Source: Branchipolynoe longqiensis | Taxonomy: Eukaryota > Annelida > Polychaeta > Phyllodocida > Polynoidae | NCBI GenBank assembly: GCA_030323885.1 | Contig: CM059187.1 | Coordinates: forward strand, 83,908,027 to 83,972,026 | Reading direction: 5' to 3' | Length of the DNA: 64,000 bases | Shown: piece by piece, positions 39,301 through 51,305 of the stretch | Layout: the number at the start of each line of letters is the position of its first letter | Position numbering within the stretch: position 1 is the stretch's first letter | Made by a program: the position numbers and the translations under genes | Notes under the pieces: model-generated | The model's input: only the letters and a program-made list of their open reading frames with translations | Database searches by the model: none | Told to the model about the DNA's origin: nothing

Positions 39301-42300
39301 ACCAATTTTTCCCTTAAGAATGTTAACAATTGCTTGCTTTGACATGACCTCGTTAACATAGCAATGACATTGCAATGACATTGCAATTGGTTTCCGCTGT
39401 GGTGCGTACACAAAGTATCTCACATGCTTGCACTCGAAATATTTCCACAGTTAGGTAATTATAATCGTAGTAGACTGCAATGAGTCCCACTACCACACGG
39501 TGACATGGCCGACTATGCTGACCGTGGTTAGCTAAGAAGTAGCAACAGGGGGCACAACGCTAACGGGAACAGTCCCTAGGGTGGACTGTTCCACCTATTG
39601 CTAGTGGCCACCCACAGAGGTAGGTTACATGCGACCCAGTTGGGCCGTGACAAGTCATTCATATTCTGACCTTGGTGGAATTAACCAGGGATTTGAAGCT
39701 ATCTCAGTGTCATTCCTTTATTCCTCAAGCGGAATAGGTCATGGTCCATCACGTTATGAAAGTTACTCTGAAATAAACTACAACAGGATAAAATTCTCAG
39801 CCTGATGTGCCTACAAATCATACAAAAAGTAAATCACAAACTATGGCTATTTGCTAAACTAAGAAACTATACGACACAAGATATGTCAATAAAAATCTTC
39901 AAAGGCATGGTACTCCCCTACTTTGACGATGGGGATGTAATCTACATGGTTGATAAAAAAGAGCTACTTAAAAAATTGCAGATACTACAAAATAGGGCCC
40001 TGAAAATCTGCCTGAAAGTAGACAAACTACACCCCACTTATGACCTACACAAAAGAACTAAAGTAAAGCTACTAGAAAACAGAAGGATAATCCACCTAAA
40101 AACATTAGCATATGAATATAGCCAAGACATTAAGCATCTAACCCAACCACTAAGGGACACTAGAGCAAGCAAGGCACCACTACTAAGGCAGACCAGAAGC
40201 CAGATCAAAGCCCATGAAAGAAGTACACTGGAAATGGCCGCCAAGGCATGGAATGCGCAAACGGTGAAAGAAAGACAAATCCCTCACCTAAAAATGTACA
40301 AAGAATATCTGTGCAAAATAAAAACTGGGAACCCCAACTGAACTGCACCACAAGGGGGCAGTGAGATGTCACGGCCCACCAACTGGACAGCCCAGGGCGG
40401 GATAACCGGAAATATAAAAGCCAGATAACATATCCAACAACAATATAAATCAAATTAAAAAAAATGTAACTCAACCACCTATTACGTACATGCCTATGGA
40501 CATGTAAATAAAATAGGCTAGTATAGAATTAAGTAGAAAAAGTGGAAAACTCTTCCCAAGAAAACCCCAAAACACTAACATAGAACCTTATGAAAACAGC
40601 TAACATAGTAATAAGAATAGAACAAAAATACAATGCCAAGAGGGCCCAAAAAAACTAACATAGGCTACTAAGCGTACCAACAGACTATCTATCTGCTACT
40701 GAAATGCAGACAATCAAATAACTTATCAGCAGCTACTGTTTGATAAGGCAACACCAACACTACAGCTGGCCAGCATTGAAAACAAGCCTGGGTACCCGGG
40801 CTTACATGCTATGGACAGTATAAATACAGCCTCAATATTTAAAAAAAAATTAAGATAAAAAAAAAAAAACTGGCTGATTACGCAACTGTAAAATGTTTAT
40901 TTTCTACAACTTTAAGGAAACAACATGAAAACTCTAAACTGTTGGATTTCTTTTTCACACACTCAAAGACAAAACAAGCAAATAAAAAGCATGTCTAAAA
41001 GGAGAGTTGAAATGTTGTACGTGCCTCTTGTCGGCAGGGTGCCTGGTGAGGAGTATGATGAACTGGTGCAATACGACACGTCTGTTTCCAAGGTGAGTAC
41101 CAGTCCACTGTACCAGTCCCAACACGCCGAGCCGCTCCTGCACCAGCTCACAGGCACTCACACACCACGCTGTGTCCGTCTGGCGCTACCCGTCCGCTTT
41201 CCATGTCAGTGTTTACACATGAATCCTTTGCAGGCTGCGTCTTTCGTTGCTATGATACGGCATCGAGTGTTGCTCCATCGTGTTCTTGCTATTTTATCTT
41301 TCTACCATGATTATACCCCACCTCCAACCCCTGCCCCGCCGCCTTAGCTTAAAACATGTTCGATAGCAGCAAACTGGCCTGCATCCCTCCCCTCTTGTCT
41401 CCCTACTCCCGTTCTCTCCTCTTGTCCTCTTCTCTTCTCTCCTTTAGCCCACTAGCTATCCTATTTGACCATAGGATTCTGGTTGCGAATAACGCAACCA
41501 GAATCCATAGGATTCTGGTTGCGAATAACGTAACCAGAATCCGGGACTGCCGACACGGCTTAAAGCAACCACCAATCAATCAATCTGGTTGCGACGTCTG
41601 GAAGTTTGTGTTTCTTTAGTTAACCGTTTTATTTCTCGTTAGACTATGAAGACTATGCCCAGTGTTTTAGCGTGTTGTGGTTGTGGCATTGTATGGTCAC
41701 ACTATATCCCCCCGCTCTCCCAGTTTACATGGTCCAATGCCGAATGAGATTCTGGTTATGAATTTTCACATCTAGATTAAATAACTCTCACACTCACTCA
41801 CACAGTTGGTGCCTAGCTTTGTTTCATTCAATGCTTTCATCTGCGTTTGATTTATTTATAATAATGGCAGTGAGTATTATAAGTGGAGTACTTCAAGTTG
41901 TGCCTGTATGATGCATGACTGTTATACAGTATAAGTCATGTGGACTCAGTAGGAATAAAGCCGCGTGCGTCAGTGTAAGGCTGTGTATCCATAGACTTTT
42001 CCCTTGTGGTGTGTTCCCTTTTTCTGTGTTCGCTTGTGACATGCTACACAGACAATGAACCTATGTTTTGCTTAGTGGCCGTTCCCATGGGTTGGACCCG
42101 GGGACTGTATGGCCTTGTACTGACCGGGAATATAGCGAATGAAATTGTCTGTGTGGTGAGTCACAAGCGAACGTGAAGCAATGAAACACGCCACAAGAGA
42201 ACGGTCTATGGATACATTGCCTTATACGACTATTCCGACTTCTGCTGGTCTGTCAGGAACGACTGAAACTGTGACCACCAGGCCGGGTCACAGCCACACC

Positions 42301-45300
42301 TTACAGGTGGAAGTTGCAGTTGATGCCCTTCCAGCCCTATCTTTCATTATAGATTTTTGTACCATAAACTCATGACCAAACTTGGTAGCTTTCTTACCAT
42401 ACATTTGTTTCTAATGTAGATTGCAGTGAAATTGTCCTAGCAAATATTTGATCTTAGATAATATATCACTTACTGTATCATGGTGTATGTGTATTCACCA
42501 CTTTTCCCCCACCTTCCACCATGTTAACTACTGGAGGCGGTGGCCAAATTGGTAGAGCGCAGGCCTCCCGTGCGGGAGATCGGGAGTTCAATTGCCATTT
42601 GAGTCAAACCAATGACATACTAAATTTATACTTGTCGCTTCTTAGCTTGGCGCTCGGCATTAATAGCATAGGGCATGGACTGGTTAGCTCAGTGTCAGGA
42701 TAATGTGACTGAGTTGGATATCGGGTCATAGTGCTGGTGGCCTGATTTCCCAGTGGGGTAGCACTATAAAGTCACCATGAGTGCACACTGTTACAAGTCG
42801 GCACCCGTCCTTGTATGACCTTAGATGTTACCAGGACGTAAAACTCCAACAACCAATCAACCATGTAAGCTGTAGCTGTGACCCGGCGTTCTGGGTGTCT
42901 TATTCAGTCCTTACTGAGGGACCAGCGGAACTCGAAACACTCGTATCGGTTAAGATTGACTTAGATGGCGAATTACCAGCTCTTTCCCTATACTTCTCAG
43001 CATGTCCTTCCTACACAGACCTTCACCGCTAGAATCTAACCCCTGCCATATGCGACACGACTCCGCTAACTTTTCAGGGCTTGCTTGGATACGAGTCTAA
43101 TGCGGTATGTAGGGTCGTCCCCCAGATTGGCCACTTTCCTTTTTTGTATTACTCCATTCTTCTCTTGGTACTCAAAATAATGTGTGGCTGTTTCCAGCAA
43201 CGGCATGCCTTTCGCGTTCATCCTCTTTTCAGAGGTTTGTCATGTTCGCTTTGTCTTGTTTATGTAATCTTCTCAGTATGAAATCCAGCGTTCATGTATT
43301 AATGCATCTTTATATATATACATTATGTTTCTATCGTTTTGTCTCTTCTGGCATCTTTGTGTATATACATATTTATGTATGTGTTTAAATCCAGGATGAC
43401 AGATCTCTGCGATTTCACGGATTTCCACGATTTTTTATATTTACCAAATAATGTTAAGCAAAGTGCCAAGGAATCAGTGGTATATGACAACAATTGGTTA
43501 GTTTGAATCCTGTTCTTATATTACCTTAGATGTTGCTAGAACATGAAACCCAAACAAATAGTTACGTATGCACGATAATACAAGTACAGTTAAAACCTGA
43601 CTTCCAGCATTTTCCCGTGATTCCGTGACAATGCTAATCCTTCTTTTTGTGTGTGTGTGGGGGGGGGGGGAATCTGCGTTATCGTGGAAATTCGCGTCGG
43701 TGTATTAATCTCAGTTTGATTTCCCCGTTTTTTAGCGGATACTACTTTCATCCCTGATATATATATCATGTGTATAGATATATATATATATACACACATG
43801 TGTATATATATGTAATATTTTACCTCGGTATACAGCCTCAGGCTAGGGAGAAGGAAGCACGTGAGGTACCAGCAATTAGCATATACAACTCACGACTGGA
43901 TTACGTGTCGTTGGGTTGCTCCGGCAAATTTAGTCTACATACAAGCTAATATGCAGTAAGTATCATAAAAACTGTGGTTAGCTTAATTATGATGCATTAG
44001 AGCATCATTATGGAAAGTTTAGACTTTCTTTGGTCCATTTTGGACGAGTTATTTGGTTATAAAAAACCAAGGATAGAATTCCTTCTCGAAGGATTGAAAC
44101 TGGTCATTAGCGGTTCTGTCAACACCCGAGTCACCGTGTGATTATGGGTAGAGATGTGGGCTCTGCCTCGTCTCCTGTGGAAATTCTCTCGTACTCTAAT
44201 AGAGAGTAATGTTGGAGATGCTCCTGGGTTTCTTTTATAGACTCCCCACAAACTTTTCAGGCGTTTCTCCGAGTTTCGTAGCATTTTCTCCAACTTGTTG
44301 ACGTTGTAGTCACAGGTGGGAGAAGTGTGCGTGACAGAGGGATGGGCGGGCCGATACACTGGTCCCGATCCCGCGTAAGGTTTGGGCTTGACCCACAACC
44401 CACGCACAAATTTACCTTATTACGCCTGTGTTATAACGGTATAAACACGTTCTCTAACACCAATAGATGTCCAAATGAGTTTGAAACAACCATATTGTGA
44501 CATATATATATACCGGGACTGACCAAAAATTTTTGTTTCAGCTCCCGATGGCCATGAAGCGGAGTAAGCGCGGTGCAGCAGCAGCCGAGGGGCGTGTTCC
44601 GAGTGGAGGGGACGAGGAGTACGACTCCTCACTCGTGTTGTCGGCAGTGCCTTCGACACAGCCCGGGGCGCATATTCTCTCCGAGGAGGACATAGTGCCT
44701 GGCGGCGCCGCGGCTCAAAATTGGGAGACGCGGTTTGCGGCGATGGAGAGTCATATAATGGCTCTCAAACCACCAGTGTCTCGTAAACGGCAAATGCCGA
44801 GTGCTCAAGAGGAGTCTTCTTGGGAGGATTTCTCGGAGACAGACTCAGAGATGGAGCTTAGGGCTCCTCCTCCTTCTCCTAAACGGAGGAAGAAGAAGAA
44901 ACATTGTTTCTTCGGGTGATGATTTCACCAAGGAAAGGGGGAGGACTGGGCTTCGCAAAAAGCGCAAGACCAAGTCCAAGAAGAAGAAGAAGAAGAAGAG
45001 GAAAAATTCTTCTTCTTCTGACTCGTCCACGGATTCCACTTCAACGGAATCGGACTCAGACACGCAATATGAAGGTGTCTATGCTGCCATTGGGGGCAAA
45101 GTGGCTAAGAAAGTCGAGAAGCCAAGGGCTAAGCGTGTGAAAACCACTACGCTTATGCGTGAGAACATTAATGGCCATTTCCGCACGTTTAAGCCGGCGG
45201 AGATTATTTCTAAGTTATCAGATGAGTTAACAGGCATTAAAGGTGTTCCTAACTCCATCATTAAGGAGATGGATCGAGATGTCAATATGACGGAGGACCG

Positions 45301-48300
45301 TAAGAGATTTGAGGGTGTGTTGCACACAGTGCATAAGGCGGTGCTTGGTACCCTAACAGCCATTGCTCCTGTAGCAAACAGAATGCAACGAGAAAATAAG
45401 TTCTCGTCTTTGGCGAAGACGATGGACAAAGGTATTGCATTGTTGGCGGCGGCTGGTAATTACCTGTCGTATCGAAGATATGAAAATGTTTTCAAGTCGG
45501 TTTGCACAGATGCTGGCAAAGAAGTGGCTCGCTCAAAGAAGGTTACTGATAATGATGGGAAAGAGTTTACGCTCTTTCTTGCTCCAGAGCCGATTAAAGG
45601 GAAACCTTTAGATAACACGAAAATGTTTGGCGGTCAACTACAATACCTCTATAAAGAGGTAGAAACTGCAGCCAAGAGTGGCAAAAACATGGATGGTAAG
45701 AAGAAACAGGAAACTCCTCGTTTCAAAAGGTCACGAGGGGATTTTCGTCCACGGCGGTTCACCAAGGGAACCAGACCGGGCTCAAACTTCGGTCAAGCTT
45801 TTCGGGGCCGGGGCGCTCGCTCAGCCTGGACCGACAACACCGCACGGCCACTGGGCCGAGGTGTCAACTCGCCGAGACCCTTCCCCAGGGGCGGGTCCAA
45901 GTAGAGGTTGAAACACAAACGTTACAAGTCCTTCCAGCCTCTAAAACCACACAAACTGTAAGCAACTTTGTGGCTGGTAATATCAATAATCATATTTCTG
46001 AGTGGCACAAAATTACTAGTGACCAAGAAATTTTACAAATAGTTAGGGGTGTTCACATTCCCTTCACACAAATTCCGGTACAGGGCAGGATACCTTTTCC
46101 TTATAACATTGAACTGGTTGAACGAGAGGCATTAACTAAACAGGTACAAAAATTCTTTGACAAAGGAATTATACAAAAAGTGACATACTGTTCAGGAGAG
46201 TTTATTTCAAACATCTTCTCGAGACCAAAGCCTAATGGCGAGGTTTGAATGATCCTGGATTTAACAATCCTTAATAAAAATGGTTGAATATCGACATTTT
46301 AAAATGTTCTCGCTAGATACAGCACGCGATCTGATTACGCCAGATGCGTGGATGGCTAGTGTGGATTTACAGGATGCATATTATACGCTTCCCATAAGAG
46401 AAAAAGACCGGAAATTTCTTCGGTTTCTTTGGGATAACCAACTCTATGAGTTTACCTGTATGCCGAATGGTTTAGCTTGTGCCTCTCGTTTATTCACTAA
46501 ACTGCTTAAACCTGTTTTCTCAGTAATGGCGCGGAAAGGTCATATAATGTTTCCATACATAGATGATTCCTTTATTATAGCATCAACACAAATTGATTGT
46601 GGGAATGCAGTTTTGGATTTATGTGCATTACTTACTAAATTGGGGCTTTATGTACATCGACAAAAGTCAGTGTTTAAACCAACAAAACAACTCAAATGTT
46701 TAGGGTTTATTCTGGATACAGTCTCTTACAGTGTCGATAACAGAACAAAAACTAATTAAATTTATGAATACAGCGACCCAGCTTATTAAGTTACCAAAAC
46801 CTAAAATTAGACAGGTCGCAGTCCTTATTGGGATAATGATATCGTATGCACCCGCTATTCTATACGGGAAGGCTCATATTAAATCTCTAGAAATAGATAA
46901 AAATTTAGCGTTAACACAAACTAAGGGGAATTTTGAGCGAAAGATGTTTATTTCGCAAGAAGGGCTACAGGATATTGAATGGTGGATGGAACACATGGCA
47001 AGTTCACCAAATCCAATCCGTATGGCGGAACCTAATACGATAATTACTACTGATGCTTCGTTAGAAGGTTGGGGAGCTCATCGAGATGGGGTCACAACAG
47101 GAGGTAGATGGCTTGATGATGAAAAATCAGACCATATTAATGCGCTAGAATTGCGTGCTATTTATCTGGGTTTATGTAGTTTAGTAAAGATACATAAATC
47201 ACAAGTTAGAATACTAACTGATAATACTACTGCCATGGCATATATTCGTAACATGGGTGGAACCAAATCAAAGCCTTGCAATCAGTTGTCTAAACTGATT
47301 TGGAACTGGGCACAGGCTCAGCAAGTCTGGCTGACTGTAACGCATATTCCAGGGTCACAAAATACACTTGCAGACCATAAAAGTAGAAATTTCCATGACC
47401 ATTTAGAATGGTCTCTCTCTACACCTTTGTTTAACTTCATTTGTGAAAAATGGGGTACACCTAAAGTTGACTTGTTTGCATCACGAAATAATAACAAATT
47501 ACCTTGTTATGTTTCTTGGCATCCTGAACCGGAGGCTTGGAAAGTAGATGCATTTGCTATTACCTGGGAAAATAATTATTTTTATATTTTCCCACCGTTT
47601 AGCATTATCAGCCGAGTTGTCAGGAAAATCGGTTTGGAAAGGACACATGCTATACTGGTGGTGCCCGATTGGGACACGCAACCTTGGCTGCCAGCAGTTT
47701 CACAACTGGCAAAAGAACGTATACGATTCCCAAGAAAACTCGGGAATCTGACACACCACGGACCGCTAGTGGTTCACGGCGACGTGTCAACGACGCCTCT
47801 ATTGGCATTCCTTTTCTAAGGAACCAGCTGCGGCAATTTGGATTGGACAAAATTACTGAGAATAGGATAGTAGCTGATGCCTGGAGGCCAGGAACTGTTA
47901 AAATGTACACATCCTATTTAAAGAAATGGGGTGTACATTGTTTGTTAATGAAAGTTAAGCCAACAAATCCAACAATTTCACAAGTAGCTCGTTTTCTTCG
48001 TTCTCTAGAGGATGAGGGACTATTATTTGGGTCGATTAATGTGGCAAGATGTGCGTTATCAATCATATTACCGAGAATTGATGGCGAAACAGTTGGAAAA
48101 CATTATGTTCTTGGATATCTACTTCGTTCAATTTATCAAAGGAATCCTCCAAAACCAAAGTATAGTCGGTTTTGGGATGTGTCTGTAGTATTTAAGTTGT
48201 TTCAGGCTTGGCCTCACAACTCGTGGTTAGATTTAAAACAATTAGGTTTTAAGGTCGCGGTCCTGTTATTATTAGTAACCGGACACAGAGGACAGACCAT

Positions 48301-51271
48301 TGTTGCTTTGTCTTTAACTGGATTAGAAATAGACAAGAAACAAGCTACGTTTGATTTAGCACAATTGCTTAAATCGAACACGTTGAGTGATCCTTTATCT
48401 ACGGTTCACTTAGACTGTTTTCCGAGTGATCGGAAATTATGTGTTGTGTCAGCCATACGGGCTTATATATCTAAAACAAAGGATTTACGTGCATCACAAC
48501 AACTATTAGTGAGCTTTATAAAGCCACATAAGGCAATTTCAGGAGACACCCTGGCCAGATGGACAATTACGGTGTTGAAATTGGCTGGAGTGGATACAAA
48601 CAAATACTCATCCCACTCAACTAGAGGTGCCATGGTCTCCAAGGCACGGTTGCTAGGTGTTTCTGTGAAAAGAATACTAGCGCATGCAGGCTGGAAGACG
48701 GCTAAGTCGTTTGCAAAACATTACAACAAACGACTAGAAAAGCCTACCGGCATTGCAAAGCGCCTGCTCGCCAACTAACAAGAATAGGTGAGAACAAAAA
48801 CGTTGAATATTATATAAGAATGGATGATATTAAGGATAAAAATGAATTATGTAAAGGTCTCCCTAGCCTGAGGCTAGCCTGAGGCTGTATACCAAGGTAA
48901 AATAGTATAGTTATACGAATCTTACCTGGGTATAGATGATGGATAACTGTTGTTTTCCCGAGGTATAAGCCTCGGGTAGACGTGGGCTAGGGCCCACCCA
49001 CCACGCCCTGCCACGTCTATCCCGTTGGTGTACCATTATGGGAAAATCATAGTATCCATTGTATTGAAAGATCATTTTTATCCTGAATAAGTAGGTTAAA
49101 ATTGCTGGTACCTCACGTGCTTCCTTCTCCCTAGCCCACGTCTACCCGAGGCTTATACCTCGGGAAAACAACAGTTATCCATCATCTATACCCAGGTAAG
49201 ATTCGTATAACTATACTATATATATATATCCACATGTGTATACATGTATATGTATGGTTATGTATATGTATGTATATGTACATACACACATAAATATATA
49301 TCTACATGTATATTTATGAATATGTATTTGTATATGAATACATATATGTGCAGATACACATACATATACACACACATAATCAGAGATGAATGTCCGTGCG
49401 GCAATATGCATGATATGTGGTGCGGATAAATCTGTCTAAACTGCAGTCCCTTTTCCCCTTCATGTGCTAATGTATGTAATTGTTGTATGTAATGTGACAG
49501 CGTGCCGCCTTGGTCGTTTACGCGGACATGACCCACCATATCTGGTCAGGAGGACAGCACCCTCTCCCTCCCAAACCCATCCAAAAAACAGCCCTCAGCT
49601 ATATAGCTGATTAACTACACCACGCCGGCATTGTTCCTACAAGTACCCAGTTTATTGTGTTTGTGGTTGCACAGTGTCTTATCCGATGGTCACTTTATTA
49701 AGCAGTTTTACCTCCTTTCGATACAGCGGTACTACTTCGCTTGATGGCACAGACCAGTGCACAAATTCACAATTAATAACGCGCGTCATTAATCGTAAAG
49801 CCACGTGTGTTGTGACTTGGCAGTTGTTGGCTTGTTCTTCGCTGAATTCTATGCGCAGAGATGTGAGCTATTGTTCTGGAGTCTATTGTTAACAAGTTGC
49901 CGAATTGAATCATAAATATTTATATATTTTTTTGTTTATTTTTTCTCCCACCGAACCAGTAGCATTAAACTTTTTTCTTTTTTTCAACGCATGTAAGATA
50001 TTAAATTATTTGATGGGTTTCCTTTCTTTAAATATTTGGTGTTTTTTTTACTCTTTTACCCATAATGGGTGTATCATTTAATTATTTTGTCAGAATTAAC
50101 ATAGATGAACAGATAGCGTTGACGTGCCATTTATGCTAGATATCAAGGTTTGCATGGGCACCATACTGTGTATGTCCTAAACCAGTCTAACCCTAGCCAT
50201 AGAGCATCAAGGTGAACCATGCATAGTTGTTTACTGTGGTCATTTAATGTGGTTTTCATTTAAGGTGATCGTCCCGATTTGATTCGAGTGCATTAGGCTT
50301 TGACCAAGTGACTCTCAACGAAGCTTACTTTTGCTCCGAAATTCCATGACCGCCCCCCCCCCTTTTTTTTGTGTATAGGCAATGCGTAAAACTGCCCCCT
50401 AAACTCCACCTAAGAAAGCTGTAAGTCATGCTGTGATGCAGGAACACTGGTTTGTGTTATGCTTGTCGGTGACCTGCCGATGGGTGGAGCATGACCTGTG
50501 CCGAACATGGTGCATGACCTGTTCCAAGTTTGCTGCATGACCTGTGCCAAACTTGGTTCATGACCTGTGCTAACCATGGTGCACGACATGTGCCAAACTT
50601 GGTCCATGACATGTGCCAAACTTGGTGCATGGCCTATTCCAAGCTTGGTGCATGGCCTGTGCCAAACATGGTGCATGGCCTGTGCCAAACTTGGTACACG
50701 ACCTGTTCCAAACTTGGTCCATGGCATGTGTCAAAATGTGGTGCAGAACCTGTGCCAAACTTGGTGCATGACCTGTACCGAATGTGGTGCATGACCTCTC
50801 TCCGCACAGCACGTGGTGGTGATGCGCAAGGGGCTGTACTACAAGCTGAACGTGTATGACAGCGAGGGCAACCCGCTCACCCCGCGCAGCCTGGAGAAGC
50901 AGCTTGACTGGATCCTTGAGGATGCTGACAGAAACATAGGTGTGTATGCACCCGGCGGCATATTGGGCTTTGCTTATCCACGGTCATTTAAAGAAACATT
51001 TCCTATGATTTTTTTTAGTGGTAGAATTTTAGATGCTTTTTGTTTGTTTGTTGGTACGTTACTTGATTAAGCGGGGGAAATTTCAATTGCGGACAATATT
51101 GGTCTTCCTCATTCCACTGCTCCTTGTAATGATGAGTGTCAGGCTAGATGGTGACAAGTATCAATTTTTAAGTTATTGGTTTTACTCGAACAGGTTTCAA
51201 ACCTGTGGGTTCTAATCCCATGATCTATCAAAAATGGGAGGCGGACGCTCAAATCATTTGGTCATCCCGTC

Positions 51272-51305
<34 letters not shown>

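Larger units (their letters stand above)
37737..41037 (+). other. CPT1 intron 7
   Basis: Tandem array, SINE family C and a LINE 3' end. 38500-39030 and 39220-39780 carry no recognised feature apart from a palindrome-like AACAGTCCCTAGGGTGGACTGTT at about 39569-39591. Confidence 0.8.
43817..49219 (+). mobile_element. DIRS-type tyrosine-recombinase retrotransposon, element 2 (5.4 kb)
   Basis: Same layout as element 1 without the LINE. Ends ATTTTACCTCGG and CTATACTAT. The ICR right half is identical (91 of 91) to the reverse complement of the right end. gag has a frameshift, the RT ORF has a CGA-to-TGA-type stop and two frameshifts, but the recombinase ORF is uninterrupted. No LTR, no integrase, no target duplication. 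Confidence 0.94.
41093..50809 (+). other. CPT1 intron 8
   Basis: 9.7 kb with DIRS element 2. 41100-41460, 41590-41975, 42225-42525, 42865-43390 and 49400-50485 show no gene. Confidence 0.8.

Noticed and set aside
49211..49539. Small ORFs rich in Tyr, Ile and His
   Set aside because: Derived from a TATG/TACA microsatellite.
50489..50809. CRISPR-like array
   Set aside because: 23-bp units are directly adjacent with no unique spacers, and the genome is eukaryotic.
50410..50859. ORFs on both strands with MCQTW/HVPNLVH-type repeats
   Set aside because: They translate the 23-bp minisatellite in intron 8; not a protein.
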